A DNA stretch of 64,000 nt from Symbiodinium natans (lineage: Eukaryota > Sar > Dinophyceae > Suessiales > Symbiodiniaceae). The notes beneath the pieces were generated by a model. The model was given only the letters and a program-made list of their open reading frames with translations. It was not told where the DNA came from and did no database searches. Shown here piece by piece: positions 1 to 12,939 of this stretch. The first letter of the stretch is position 1. Every line of letters starts with the position of its first letter. The stretch covers positions 556,526-620,525 of the forward strand of contig CAJNDS010002156.1 of NCBI GenBank assembly GCA_905221605.1, written 5' to 3'. The translations under genes were made by a program, and so were the position numbers.

Positions 1-810
1 TATGCGCACTGCTGCCGGCTGTGGTGCCAGCTGTGACGCTTTAGGTGCCACCTCATTTGTCATCATCGAGTTGCTATCCCAGATGTGCTCAAGTCTTGAA
101 TACACATCCAACATTTGCCAAAATGGTACTTGAAATCCTTCTCCCTGAGGCTGGCCTGAACTGGGGCTTTGAGAGCACCTGGTGGCTGAACTGGAGGTGC
201 CTTTGTGCTTGCTGACAGCATGGCGGAGCCTTGGATCTGGAATCCACAAAACCATCAGAATGCGGGTCTCCGAATGCAACATGAATGCAAGAGAGGAATG
301 TCTTGCCCGAGTTCACCCAAGTTCACACCAAGAGGCTTTTGGGCGCTACAACGGCCATGGCTGCCAAAGCGTAGTAGGTTAGCAACGATGTGTAGTCAAA
401 TGAACGGCTTTAGACATGTTGTGAAGGGGAGATAGGCATGCCGTCCGGCTGGCCAAACATCGGGTGCCTTTCATGTATGAAAGAACGACTTCGTAATTTC
501 AGGTGCAACGCAAGGAGCACAACATGCAATCTGTGGGCTGCCTGAGCTCATTTTCATATGTAGGTATTCAAGCTTGAGCCCACGAATACCCAATTGGTTT
601 GAGGAAGCGGGGTGGGCCCCTTCCGTCTTCCGATGGGAGCATGGTTCTTGGACACTGGGTGGATCAAAATGATGAAGCATGGCCGCGAGAAATCGGTGGC
701 TGAGTTCCCTGCTGTCCGATTGGTGCGTAGGCGCTACAGGCTGCCCCATGCACCTCCACTTATAGGCTCCCTGGGCAACTCGAAAAACAGGTGCGCCGGC
801 TGTCCGACGG
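1..810. other. No gene recognised; downstream flank of the RED gene
   Basis: Mixed-composition DNA. Short open frames exist on both strands, but none has a recognisable motif, and no splice-bounded exon stands out. It lies beyond the end of the IK/RED gene, so it is either intergenic or part of the next gene in the minus-strand array. Confidence 0.4.
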
Positions 811-1066
811 GTGGGGGTGTGGGGGGGTGGGGGGGGGGGGGGGGGTGGGGGGGGGGGGGTGGGGGGGGGGGGTGGGTGGGGGGGGGGGGGGTGGGGGGGG
901 GGGGGGTGGGGGAGGGTGGGGGGGTGGGTGGGGGGGGGGGGGGGGGGTGGGGGGGGGTGGGGGGGGGTGGGGGGGGGTGGGGGGGGGTGGGGGGGGGGGG
1001 GGGGGTGGGGGGGGGGGGTGGGGGGGGGTGGGGGGGGGGGGGGGGGGTGGGGGGGGGGGTGGGGGT
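811..1066. repeat. G-run/T low-complexity block
   Basis: About 256 bases made almost only of G runs of 5-15 separated by single T (one A near 913). The minus strand is the matching C-run/A sequence. It stays open in several frames, giving spurious glycine- or proline-rich reading frames of 100-200 codons that should not be annotated as genes. The plus strand has very high G-quadruplex potential. Exact run lengths may be unreliable because such tracts are hard to sequence. Confidence 0.95.
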
Positions 1067-2863
1067 CCAACAAAAACAACAAGCAGGCCATCTATGTGTG
1101 CGAGAGGTCACTGATGCGACATGGAATGGAGAGAAGAGTGAGCGAGAGAATGAGAAAGCAAGAAAGTCAGAGGATGAGAAAGTGAGAGAGGGGGGATCGA
1201 GGGAGGGAGGGAATGGAGAAAGGGAAGGAGACGCGAGAATTGTTGCATGAAAGGCGGGGATATATACATATATATATATATATATGGAGCATGTATGTAT
1301 GCAGGTAACGCCGCCCCATCATCTATGGCCCTCCTGAACCCCATATGAACCCATGGACCCTCGACGCCCAAGGGCACCTTGCAATAAACGGCCCGAAATG
1401 GCCCTAATGACCGTCTTATGCACTACGGGACCTTCCACGGCCTTGACAGACCTCTTATATGGAACTTCTGTGGCCTCTGGACCAAGCTCCACCCCATTCG
1501 CGTAAGGAAGCGCTGTGGTCAGGGTCAAGAGCCTAATCCGAGCATCTGTTTAATTGGGGGGCCCCCCCCCACCGCAATAAGTCCGCAATAATAAGACCAT
1601 GGCAATGTATTGATTCTCTATTAAAAGCAATAGTCTGCAGATCCCTGAGGTGCTGTAGCTTCGCAGCTCAGCAAGCAAAACAAGAAGCCTGCCGACAGAT
1701 TTTTTAAACCCCCCGAAAACACTTTCTTTAAATGTCGTATTGGCCCATATGAAAACCACCGCAATGGAAAGTAGTCTTCCGGCGGGCTTAAGGATGACAT
1801 TCTGCCGGATTCGGGTAGAGTTGAGATGCTGAGCTTCAGTCGGGTTTCGGGTTTACAGCGGGTCCCGACAAAAGAAAATTCACATTTCTAGGTCCTAGGT
1901 GAGTTTTCGTATTGGTGGGTTGCGAATTCACACAAACCAGTCGCTCAACTGGCGCCTGAGTCCACGTGGCAACAGGATTCCAAACAACTATCTACGTCAC
2001 CATCCCAACAGATTTAGTGGTCCTAGCTCCATAACACCAATAACTTCACTACAAAGACATGAGCAACATAATCACACCGTGCATAACTCCGGCGCTTGTG
2101 TGCCGTCGGTCACCAGGCCGCGCGGCCCTGGAAGTTGTGAACGTCACGCGGCTGTGTGCATTCGTGGTCACATGACTGCCCTGATGCAGATTTACTTTGT
2201 GGTTGCCAGAATCCAAAATCTTAGTTGATCTTAGGTGTTCCATACGACCAGGCAGTACATTGAATATGCATGCTGAGGCGCCGGAAGAATGAGTTTTGCA
2301 TGGCTGCAATGGGTTGTGATGGATCCACGGTGCTATAGTTGCTTCTGCTTCGTGATGCGTTGTGCATCTGATCGCCACACAAGAAATGCAATAATGCCAG
2401 TGCAGCAGCTTGTTGGGGGGGGGAGGGGGGGCGGGGGCTGACAGGGCTGGAGGAACTCATGAAACCGTTAAGCCTGAAGAAACGGCGCGCATATACGCAG
2501 GCATTGTCAAGCAGTGGATTGCATTGGAATACCGGGTGCGAAGGTCCAGACATGCCGAGCTCAGGTCTACGAACGATGCATGATAATGCATGATGCCAGG
2601 TTTCTTTCCATGTGCAAGCTATGAACCTTCGCCTTTCACAACTTCAACTGCTATGTGCCTGATTGTCCCCGCATGCATACAGGCTTGGCCAAGAAGTTCA
2701 CCACAGCCTGGGTTTCACGGTCTTTTTCGGAACATTGTTTGCATCTTATTACTTATCCAATGAGATGGGGCGCAAGCCACAACATGACCCGCAACCTGTT
2801 TGCAAAGCGCGATGTCCACGCGGTCTTGGAATCCGGTGGTCCAGTGAAACACTCGACTTGCCC
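1067..2863. other. Intergenic, downstream of RED; simple sequence only
   Basis: It holds a purine-rich GA stretch (about 1,100-1,225), a TA microsatellite (about 1,261-1,285), a short C run (1,560-1,571) and a G-rich patch (2,414-2,435). I see no conserved coding motif on either strand. Confidence 0.5.
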
Positions 2864-5800
2864 TCAGAAGAAGGCCGGCGTCGCCAGGTGGGATGTCCTC
2901 CCAGTCTTTTTGGATGCTTGGGCCTCCATTGACTCCATCGATGTGACCTTCCCCTTCTTGATCATGTTGTCGATTTTTTGCCACTGCTGGTTCTCGTTCA
3001 TTTTGCGCTTCTTCGCGTCGGCACCTTTCTTGTTGGCCGCAACACTATCATCTGCCGTGCCCTTCTTGCCATCTTTGCCCTTTTGTTTCTTTTTCTTGCC
3101 ATCGTCCTCATCGCTGTCATCGCTGTGCGTGGTCATCATGGCTCCGCCCATCATAGCATTTGGGAACAACTCATCGTAGGCTTCGTTGCCTCGGCACGCA
3201 TTGGACTCATTGAACATAGTCTTCTGGTATGTCATTGATGATAGTGTGCGTCCTGCTTGCTTTCTGTCTTTCCAGACCCCACCCCCCCCACTCCCCCTCC
3301 CGCCCCCTCCCTCCACCCCCCCCCCCTCCCCCGTGCATACGTGGCTTCCATGAGTGCTTTCGCTGTCCTTGATTGCGGCTGCCATTTGCCTACATTACGA
3401 GTACCATGTGAAATGAGATAACTCATAGTCATAGTACCACACACTGCAAACATGTCAGGCCCTGTCAAAGATGAACACTCTCATACACGCCAAATACACG
3501 CCAATTGACAGAATGCGATCATGCCGGCCGGTTTTTGTTGACTTTTAGGACTCATTTAACACAGATCATTTCTTCTTTTACCGTACTGCTTTCTTTCTAA
3601 TACTCTCTGGTACAATCCATAGTGTATTTATTGGGGGGTTCTTCACCAAGAGAAGCTTACGAACAGATTTCTTATTAGGAGAGCCTAGGAGAACCTACTA
3701 ATATACAAAATATAAGCTTGGAAAGTTTAGTTTAGTCTTTGTCCTTTGATCTGGAAGTGCGCTCAGCAAGGGCTCGTGCGCAGGGATACCTCCCAACTCG
3801 AGGTGCTTTGTGTCCCCGTTGTGTTTCTGCCAAAAAAAGTCCACCCCCCCCTTCACCTCCCCCCTCACGCCCTCCCTCCCCCCCTCCCTCCGTCCCCCTC
3901 CCTTCCCCCCTTCCCTCCCCCCCTCCCTCCCCCCTCCCTCCGCCTCCCTCCCCTGCCTCCCCTCCCTTCCCCCCTCCACCCCCCCGTTCATGATAATGTG
4001 CGCGGGCCAGCTATATTGTGATTAAGCTTATGGGGCCCATGGCACTCACTCTCTTTCATCCACGCACAATGATTTAAATACACTTGCAGCATTAGGTTCG
4101 TGCGCTACAAGCAAAATTGTTTGCTCAATTCGTTCACTGTCTTCTTCACTTTTGCGTTCCTTCACCTCATTCCTCCGACAAGGCCAAAGGCAAAGGAAAG
4201 AAGTGGGCGCAGTTTCAAGTTGGAAGACTTCCTGACTAGGGAGATTCCCATACGTCTGCATCTTTCTTTTCGGCCAATAGGAAACACTTCTTGATAGAGA
4301 ACATATTCCTAAATGTCCTCGCGGAACAGCTTGTTGGAAAAGAAGGCACTCCCTTCCTGTCTGCAGTCTGCCAGCCTTATGTTCTTCCTTTAAATCGTGA
4401 TGCCTTCCATCCTTTTGAAGAGCATGTATTCTTGCGGCACATACAAAAGAGTGAGCCCAAACAGTTAGAATGCTTCCTTTGAAGGAAGGGATCTCTCTGA
4501 AGCTGCGTAATGTATTTCTTCTATTTCTGACACACCAAAGGAATCTCAGAAGCCGATGCGAAAGAGTGTTGTTTCGTTTGGGGGTCTTCCTACACGAGTT
4601 TGCCGTTGATATGTAAGTGTGATTTTCAACTCTTTCGAGTTTGAGCCTGCGAAAGCATGGACCGGGCAAACCGACGACATGCATCATTATCGGAATTTCA
4701 AATTTGTGCTTGGTTCAGAACTGAGACCTGCAGGAATGCCAGTCCAATACTTATGTATCCGTGCTGTCCGATGTTCAAGATTCTAGCGGATACTGAAAAC
4801 AGAGACTCCTGTCTGTCAGTAACGCTCAGGTTACATCTCAGCGGGTGTGGGGGGGGGGGGGGGGGGAGAGTTGTTTTTTCGCGTACTCTCTGGCCCCCAA
4901 CACGCCCTAGAAGATCCCAAAATGCTAGAATATGCTAGAATGATAGAACCACCGAGGACCCTTGGAGATATTGAGTTCGATCAGCGCAAAGGGACCAGGA
5001 TTGCCCATACCCTGTGCTCCGCTGCTCGCAGCGCTCGCAGCAGGCTTCCGCTTGCGGGGATCCTTCTCTTGCTTGGATGGTTCTGCAGGCTTGGTGGCCT
5101 TCTTCGGCGGTACCTCCTGAGCAAAACGTTGGACGAACTTCTTTGCCTACGTCAACATACGTACACGTAAACATACGTACACGTAAACCCAGAGTGCATG
5201 GGAGGCGTGTGCAGCATGGCCCTCTCCGGTCTTGACTGGATGCTCTGGCCTCGTAGTATCCAAGGCCTTCATCACCCAACTTAAAGACCCAGTTCTTGCC
5301 TCAGGCAGGCTTCAGCTCCAGGTTACACTCAACCCTAGATTAAGTGGCTTAAGGAATCTAAACATAAACAGGAAGCCCTAGCAGAAAGCCCTAGCAGAAA
5401 GCCCGCACTTTGCGGCATAGCCACGTGCACCGCGGAACTTTCTGGAAGGCTCGAACCGACCAGTCGGCTTGTGGAACTCTCCAGGCTCTAAGTTCGACTC
5501 CTGATCAGAGAAACGAAATGACCAATGAAATGACATGAAAGGACATGAAATGGCACGGGGGGCGACTCAGAGGCCATGCCGCCAAACGCCAGGGCAGTAC
5601 GCCCTGTCTCGTCTTGTAGCTTACAATCCAATTCATGACAGCATGGCCCACGAAAATGTCATCGGAACCAAACAGCGTCAGGGAAGAATGTTTCGGGCAA
5701 CATCAAGAAGACTGCCCAGCTTCAGACAAGACCACCCAAGCGCCGGCGCCGGAGCCTGCCGCGCGCACAGCTCCCTGGAGGTTCTCTTGGGATCGCGGGT

Positions 5801-8760
5801 GTCGCTGGCTGTGGACCATCGCCCCGTCAGGTACTTTTAACGCTTGAAAGGCCCGGCTCGAAATCGTTCAAGGGGAGGGGGAGGGGGGGAAGGGGGAAGG
5901 AGGGAGGGTGAGGGGCAGTCCTCCACTTCAATCTCCTCCATATCAAGCTGGCGGTCTGGTGCCTTTCCTCAGGACCGGAGCCCACGCAAAACGTACAACA
6001 TAGCAATAAACAGCATGGACTCACGCAAAGCAGTCAGCAAGAAGGAGAACCATTCAGCCAAGCATCTATACTTCTCGTCCCCGGCATCATCAAAGTAGGA
6101 GCTTCCTTTTGCCTTCTGCGGAGGCGCGTCTTCCTCCTGCTTAACATCTCCTTTCTCCTTCTTGGCCGCCTGCTCTGCTCTAGCCTTCCGGACGATCTCC
6201 TTCGGCACCATCCCGGGAAAGGACTCTAATAGTCTCAGGCACGCACTGACAAAGGCCTTATGGCAGAAAAACCTGTTCAGCAAGGGCACATTGACGTCAA
6301 AGGCACCAGCACCAGCAAAAATGTCATTGTCGCTGTCTTTGGCTTTCACCTTGGAGGCTTCGACCTTCTGGGCAGTGGTGTAACTTGCACCTGCACCGCG
6401 ACAGCTGTCCAGTGGCACAGTGCATTGAACTTCATTGAACCGAGGAATGCCTTCTCCTAGGTTCTTTTGCATCTTTCGCTGCTTCTTTTCCTCCGCCGCC
6501 TTCTGCATAGCATTGCGAACCTTTGCGTGCTGCTTGTCTGCAAAGAGTTACAAGATACGCAAAAGCCTCGCTCTGTTAACATAACTAAGTTTACAACTCG
6601 GATTGCCGTCTCTGGAAGCATGCCCGAGGACCGCTTGCCCATCTCACTCACAGGAACCTCCTCTGATCATCAAGTGCTGGTCAGGCCAACATTCTCAAGA
6701 ATCCAATCTCGCAATGGGGAATGGCATGGAGTGGCACATTGCAAAACGAAGTGAGAAAAAAGAAGGCTGTTCGGCTTTCCTCTCAGTTGAAGGATTCGGA
6801 GTTAGGTGCGGCTGGCCTGGCTTGGCTTGGGGTTTGGCTTGGGCTGGATTCCTCTTTTGTTGGGTTGCCCCATTTGAAAACACAACGCTCGTCTTACGGC
6901 TGTGGAAAGCATCACATGGGTTTGAAGCAACTTCAGCAAGCTTGGCAGGATCAATGAAGTGGGAGGGTTGGGGGGTGGAGGGGAAAGGGTGCCCCCCCCC
7001 CCCCTCGCCGCCCCATTCACAAACAAAATGCGATGACGGATTTGCAGTCCTTCTCTCAAAGTAACGCCTTCGGGTGGCCTGAAAACAAGAACCCTTTCCA
7101 GAAGGCTTCGTAACCACGCAGGCATTGTGCAACCCTCACGAGCACGAACGCCCAGACGATTGACCAATCAACGATTCTAGATCTCTAGACGACATGTATC
7201 CAGCTGTAGCCGCGCAGCCACCTCGAAGTGCCTCGAATAGCTTCACACCGGACGCAAATACCTCACAAGTGAACTGTCCTCCTTGCTCATGTAAACGATC
7301 CGAGGGATGTCAGTCTTGCCCATGTCCATGTCTGTGTCAAACTCGAACGCCATGCGTCCCGGAAGAAAGACCGATGGAGCATTTCGGATACGGTGGCCCT
7401 GGCAGAATCTGTCGGTGTGCTCTCTGTTGAGGGTCGGGGCTCATGTTTATCGACTCTAACCGGGAAGCCACGTGTCCTGTGCAATGGCTTTGCCCATCTT
7501 TTGAACTCGCTCCTCTTTGGGCATAACTTTGCACAAGAGCTTTCGCTTTTCAGTTGACCCGTCACCCATTGGTCCTTGAAGGTGCTGTGGTGAGGGTGCA
7601 ATGTCTCCACGACGGTCAACCAAATGTTTTTGGCCTGGGCTGCTAATTTCGTCTCAACTTGGGTCGAAGGGCAGGCGGGAGTTGACACAATGAACTCGCT
7701 CACGCGACGGCGTGCACGGTGGGTAAGTGGTGTACTACCATGTGTTCGAAAGTCTTCTTCTGCTTCCCACCAGTAATTTTCCGCTCCTGCTTCGCCTTCC
7801 TGTCTTGCACAGTCAACACTGCCACACCAGCGCCACAAAGCTCAATAAGCTGAGGTTCTGGAATTCTTCCGCTTTTTGCTTCTTCGCAAGCTCTGTGCGG
7901 ACTTTATTCAGCAGCGCAAAGTCCAGACCCTTCACCAAGTGAGTGTGCTCCAAGTCACCTGCGCGAGTTTTGGCTAAACACTGTCATAGGTGAGGATCAT
8001 CTCTGCAATCCACTTGCATCCCGCCTCCCAAATACTTTGACTGGTCAACTGGCACTTCTCCATGGTTCTCAAACTCGGCGGCTACTTTTTCCTGAGTTTG
8101 AATGACGCAGCAATCCAGCTGCAGAATCTTCGTCTCATTTCGACATTTAGCAGCTTCTCTAAGCCAGTGAAAAAAAAGGGCTGGGCTGCCTTTGCCACAG
8201 AGTGGCGTACTCGCCTTTCTGGTCGCGCCTTTCTGCGGCCCGATCTCGGTACTTGTTCTTCTCCGCATCCTGGACAAATGCATGACCTGTGCTATGCCGT
8301 CCTCTGCAAATCGGATCCCACCCAGGGCAACGCCGTCTCCTTCTCTGCCTGTTCCAAGGCTTTCTGCTTGTACCTGTTGGCTTTCCTTAGCTGTCCATGA
8401 GTTCCATCAGACAGTTTGACAAAGCCAGCGGATAAGAAGAAGCAGGCCTGTGCCAATTGGACGTTCTGCGTTCCGAGTTGGCAGTTGCCGCCGAAGCACG
8501 CGATTCTCGCAATCGCCGCGGCATCTTTGCCTTTGCCTTGGCCCTTGCCAGCATTGCCAGCCTTTGCACTGCCTCCTGCCATCAGTGCAGGTACGCTTCT
8601 TTCGATCTTTTGGCAACTGCGGTCGGTGCCTTTCTTCCGCTTGGTCAGCTCTGTGACAAGCTCCCTCAGCCCATGCGAGACTCGACAGAGCGAACAGAAC
8701 AAAGCACCAGAGCGGCCTGTCATTGGTGGTGAGCAGCCGTTGGAAGTCGGAGTTGTTCAT
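2864..8760 (-). CDS. IK: IK/RED-type spliceosomal protein (multi-exon gene)
   Basis: RED (IK) is a nuclear protein of the spliceosome; in animals and fungi it pairs with SMU1 at B-complex assembly (family knowledge). The start Met at 8,760 opens with SDFQRLL, matching the family's DFRKLL. Further exons hold KANRYKQKALEQAEKE (about 8,391-8,339), NKYRDRAAERRD (about 8,275-8,201), SKYLGG (ends 8,025) then EHTHLVKGLDFALL (from 7,958), and FLPGRMAFEFDTDMDMGKTD (about 7,375-7,279). Less certain exons are about 7,720-7,615, 7,560-7,463, 6,455-6,090 (SYTTAQKVEASKVKAKD) and 5,146-4,960. The last exon, about 3,189-2,864, holds YDELFP, an acidic/Lys-rich stretch and QQWQKIDNMIKKGK, as in the human C-terminus, then a stop. 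The RS/RE-dipeptide repeat of animal RED was not found. The family call is strong; several exon limits are approximate. Confidence 0.9.
3841..3988. repeat. (CCCTCC)n-like C-rich tract in a RED intron
   Basis: Imperfect CCCTCC/CCCCTC repeat between the last RED exon and the 5.0-kb exon. Similar short C or G tracts occur in or near this gene at about 3,284-3,330, 4,848-4,867, 5,870-5,912 and 6,984-7,002. They are best read as intronic low-complexity DNA. Confidence 0.85.
7959..8024 (-). other. 66-nt GC-AG intron inside RED
   Basis: The donor reads GGGAG|GCGGG and the acceptor CGCAG|GTGAC. Splicing here joins KYLG to GDLEHTHL, exactly the spacing in the RED family motif. A canonical GT choice would break the motif. 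This is one of the clearest non-canonical introns in the window. Confidence 0.85.
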
Positions 8761-9360
8761 CGCTCAGGGCCGCGGCAATCGCTACTGACTGAGATGCGCC
8801 ACAGTGGCAGTTTAGCTTAACTCATATGTCGTCCCAGGCGGTATCCAGACATGCTCTTCGTCGGGTACGAAGTCGGAGTCGGGAGACATGTGGAGACACA
8901 CATTCTGACTGATTTCTCAATCATTCTCCATTCATATCATACGGGCTCTGATCGGCCGCGGAGGATTGCGGAGGCACAGAAGCATGTAAGGGCAAAACCA
9001 ATATATCCACTGGCCACAACTCCAAAAGCGAACAGACATTTTATATTAGATATATATATATATATATATATACATGGTCACACCACCCCCCCCCATGATC
9101 TAGGTTTTTCTTTGTCCCTATAAAAACCTTCGTAAATACTGATTAAAATGACATGCTGGCTATGTCAGGCGATGTCCTGTTTTTGCAAGTCCAATCGTAT
9201 GTGAGAAAACCTGTAAGTAGTGAAAAACGTGTGTGATTAGCACTACTTGCACATCATCACCTAAAAAACCGAAAAGACGTACGAAAATGCAATTTAGTAA
9301 ACATGTCTGTGTGAATTATTTGCGTAGGACGGGCTTATAAGCACAGAATTGTATGCGAAA
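8761..9360. other. Upstream flank of RED
   Basis: DNA upstream of the RED start codon. It becomes AT-rich and contains a TA microsatellite at about 9,049-9,072. I find no TATA-like box in a convincing position and no spliced-leader-like sequence. Confidence 0.4.
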
Positions 9361-9870
9361 AGCACATTTTTTGCAAAATTTGCTAAAAATCCAAAAACCC
9401 AAAAACCCAAGACCATGGAGCCGGGAGGCAGCCTTTCTTGGATTTGTGGTTGTCTCGAGGTTTTTTGGTTTTCTTTGGAAACATCCCGAAAAAAAAAACA
9501 TGTGTTTTTGGATTTTACTTGTTCCTGGCCTGAAAAACCAAAAAAAATCTTTGTCTTTTTTGGGTTTTCACTCAAAATCCAAAACAACCCTCGTGCTGTT
9601 TTGGATTTCAGGTCCTCCTGGCCTCAGAAACCCAAAAAACACATGGTTTTTTTGGATTTTCACTTAAAATCCAACAAAGCCCTCGTAAATTTTTGGATTT
9701 TCAACCCCGCGGAGAGTAGAGTCCAAAAAAACATGGTTTTTTTGGATTTTTCCAAAGAAAACCAAAAAAACTCGAGAAACCAAAAAATCCAAAAAAGGCG
9801 GCCTCCCGGCTCCATGGTTTTGAAGTTTTTGGGTTTTCTATTTTTTAAATGCAAAGTTTGCAAAAAATTG
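9361..9870. mobile_element. Foldback / MITE-like element with ~130-bp inverted arms
   Basis: The left arm (about 9,361-9,490) and right arm (about 9,740-9,870) are imperfect inverted copies. Both contain CCATGGAGCCGGGAGGC, a CTCGAG site and TTTTGGTTTTCTTTGG. The centre is made of AAAAACC/GGTTTTT and TTGGATTTT motifs. A 184-codon plus-strand frame (9,349-9,903) is a by-product of the A/T-rich repeats, with no domain. No transposase is present, so a non-autonomous element is the simplest reading. Target-site duplication was not resolved. Confidence 0.65.
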
Positions 9871-9989
9871 TTTTTCTTGTATAAAGAATGTGTATTGTTA
9901 TAAGTTGTTTCTTCTACTGTGACTGCCTTGCACACACATAGAGAAAACACACACAAACACACCCACCATTTCGTTTTACTTTAAATTCA

Positions 9990-11950
9990 GCCTATTCGGT
10001 ATGTAGGGCGTGGCGTTAACATGTAAAGTTCCATTAGATTTAATTACGAATGAGGCTTAGAAGAGGATGTCTTGGGATGTGGCATCTGAATATAAAAAGA
10101 AAGTAATATTAAAAGAAATTAAGTTTAAGAGAGGGTTTCTTAGGGTGTGTTTCTGAGGATGTGGACCTGCAATTCAAAAGTCTAATTTGACTTAATTATG
10201 AGTGAGGCTTAGAAGAGGATTTCTTTGGGCGTGGCCTCTTAATTGAAAAGTCTATGTAAGTGGAATTACAAACGAAGTCCAGATGAGGATTTCTTAGGGT
10301 GTGGTGGCTTAGTGCAAACCTCAAATTACATTTCATTACGAAGCGGGGCCAGGTAAAATTGAATTCCAAAGAGGTAATAACGAATGAGGCTTAGAAGGGC
10401 GTGGCCTCTTAATATGTTTTTTGTTTTACTTGGTTGTTTTTACGAACGAAACTGTGCCTTTATCATACAAAGTCTATTGACATTTCATTAAGAGGCCTCA
10501 GAAGAGGATTTCATAGGGGGTGGCCGTTAAATATAGAATTCTAGGTGCATGTAAACACCAATAGGGGCTCGCAAGATGCCATCTTAGGGTGTGGCCTTTT
10601 AAATTCTGTCCAAAGGGGTGTGGCCTCTTAACTTCAAATTCAGTTTAAGTGGAATTACAAACGAGTCCAGATGAGGATTTCTTAGGGTGTGGTGTTTTAA
10701 TACAAACCTCGAATTACATTTCATTACGAAGCAAGGCCAGGGGAGAATTTCATAGGGCGTGGTCTGCAAAATAAAATTGCAAATTGTGTTAACCAATGAG
10801 GCTTAGAAGGGGATGTTTCGGGGCGGGGCCTCTTGCTTTGTTTGTTTTACTTGGGTTTTATTACGAACGAAGCTGTGGCTTTATCATACACAAGTCTATT
10901 GACATGTCATTAAGAGGCCCCAGAAGAGGATTTCATAGTGTGTGGCTGTTAAATATGGAGTTGTAAGTACATTTAAATACGAATGGGGGCTCAGAAGATG
11001 ATATAAAGTTCTGTCCAAAAGTTATATAGGAACCTAGCCTAGGTCAGAACTTCTGAGGGTGTGGGCTTCTGACCTAGAATTGTAAACTTCTTATGAGATT
11101 CTGTTACGACAGGTCCCAGAATGGTGTGGCTTTTTTAATACAAGCATCTAGGCAAATCGAAGATAAGTCTAATTATAAACGAAGGTCTAATCTGGATTTC
11201 TTGTGGTGTGGCTTTATAATACAGACTTCTAATTAATCTTCATTACAAGTAGGGGTCAGAAAGGGATTTCACAGGGTGCGGTCTGCAAAATAAAATTCTA
11301 AGTCGGTTTCGTTGCGAGGAGGATGTCTTGGGATTGGCCTCTTAATATACACTTGCTTTACTTAGGTTTAATTACGAACGAAGCCCAGAAGAGGATTTCT
11401 TAGGGTGTGGGTTTACAATACGAAATCAAAACACGTTTCACTACGAATCGGGCCAGAACAGGATTTCACAGGGTGTGGGAAAAATAAAAGTTCTAATAGG
11501 TATTAATCAACGAGGCTTAGAAGAGGATGTCTTGGGGCGGGGCCTCTTCATATATTTTTTAACTTGGGTTATTTACGAACGAAGCTGTGGCTTTGTCATA
11601 CACAAGTCTACTGAAATTTCATTAAGAGGGTCCAGAAGAGGATTTCATAGGGTGTGGCCTTTAGGTATAGAATTCTTTTCCTAGGGTGCGGGCTTCTTGT
11701 ATAGAAGCAGCTCTTCAAGAAAATAGGAAGGAAGCCCAGATGAGGATTTCTGAGGCTGTATTCTCTGCATATAAAGTTCTTGCGAGATTTTGATACGGAC
11801 TTGCAGGCCCCAGAAGAGGATGTCATAGGGCGCGACTTTTCATAGGCAAATTTAGATTTCTAAGCAAATTGTACTACGAATGAGGCCGGAGGATTTCTCA
11901 GAGGGTGTGGCCTTTTAATATTTTCACAAGGGACTCGACTGCTGCCCTTT
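9990..11950. repeat. 2-kb degenerate array around a GAGGATTTCTTAGGGTGTGG core
   Basis: The core recurs roughly every 60-110 bases, about two dozen times, usually preceded by ATTACGAA and GAGGCTTAGAAG-like sequence and followed by CCTCTTAATA. A longer segment (TTTACTTGG, then ACGAACGAA, GGCTTTATCATAC, TTCATTAAGAGG) recurs near 10,430, 10,845 and 11,555, so there is also a higher-order repeat. The region is AT-rich and has no plausible gene. Confidence 0.8.
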
Positions 11951-12939
11951 CTTAAATTCCGAATTAAGTTTAAATTTCGCTTTGATGTGCCCGAAAGGCC
12001 TTCCGACCTAGATCATGGGGGGGTGAGCTTATATATATATATATATATATAGAGATATACATGCACAGCAAATTCAAGTTAAAGTCATTGTTTCATCGTT
12101 GCCGTCCTGAGCTCAACCAAGCTGAGCCATTACGTGCTCTTTAGTGAGCTGCCGAGTTTGCGCAGTAGCGTGTCATGATGTCTCTTTTGCCTTTTTCTCC
12201 GTGCTCTGGTGACCCATGGTTGCTCGACGCCTGGCATAAGACCCACCACTATCGTCTAATAACAAACAAGCGCAGGTAGTCGACAGACCATCGGTTCAGT
12301 GGTCTTTGCTGGATCCCCACCCTGGATTGAGACTCTGTTGGCCTCAATCGCAGGAAAATTTGCAAGCCTTCCATCCGATCCTACTAATCCACGTGTTGAC
12401 AGGCCAGCATCTGTAATGATGAGAGTGGCCATCTGTACCAAGCGAAATACTATGTGACCGTCACTAAGACGCTTAGAGTCACTCACACTTAGGGTTAAAA
12501 CGCTGACACACGGTGTCTTTTCGCACTTGTGACTGCATGCAAACTTCGGCACTGCGAACAATACATGTCACATCATGTCACTAAGCGACTAAGCAGAAAA
12601 CAATGAAAAACTATGAAAAACGCAAAGTCCTTATATGTTCTGCTCCTCTCAGTCCTCCTGCGCTAAAGTTGCAGCCAGGCCCCCCTCCTCCTGCGAAGCA
12701 TCGAAGCTGGGTCATTTTCGTCATTTGAGGAGTGGGAGTTCCATGGGAGTCCCTGTGGTACTCATTCCCAGCATTTCCCAGCCCCCGTCCACTAAACGCG
12801 CGCTGAAGGAAACCGCGCGTCAAACTCCTGATGCTTTCCGCTGTTAGCCTAACAGACAAATGCTTCAGGACGCTTTAGGTGTTTTTAGCTGCTGACAAAA
12901 CTGACAAGAGCCTCAGAAAGCATGGCACATCATACAAAC
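11951..12939. other. No recognised gene; TA repeat and weak exon-like frame
   Basis: A TA microsatellite lies at about 12,031-12,052. A minus-strand frame at 12,256-12,561 reads like coding sequence (TRGLVGSDGRLANFPAIEAN) but matches no family I know, and its splice limits are unclear. Confidence 0.35.

Noticed and set aside
471-1250. Long proline- or glycine-rich frames over the G block
   Set aside because: They are by-products of a G/T low-complexity tract and are open in several frames at once.
5440-5520. tRNA-like TTCGACTCC segment
   Set aside because: No acceptor stem, D arm or anticodon arm could be folded around it.
9349-9903. 184-codon Lys/Phe-rich plus-strand frame
   Set aside because: It spans the foldback element and is made of AAAAACC/TTTTTGG repeats.
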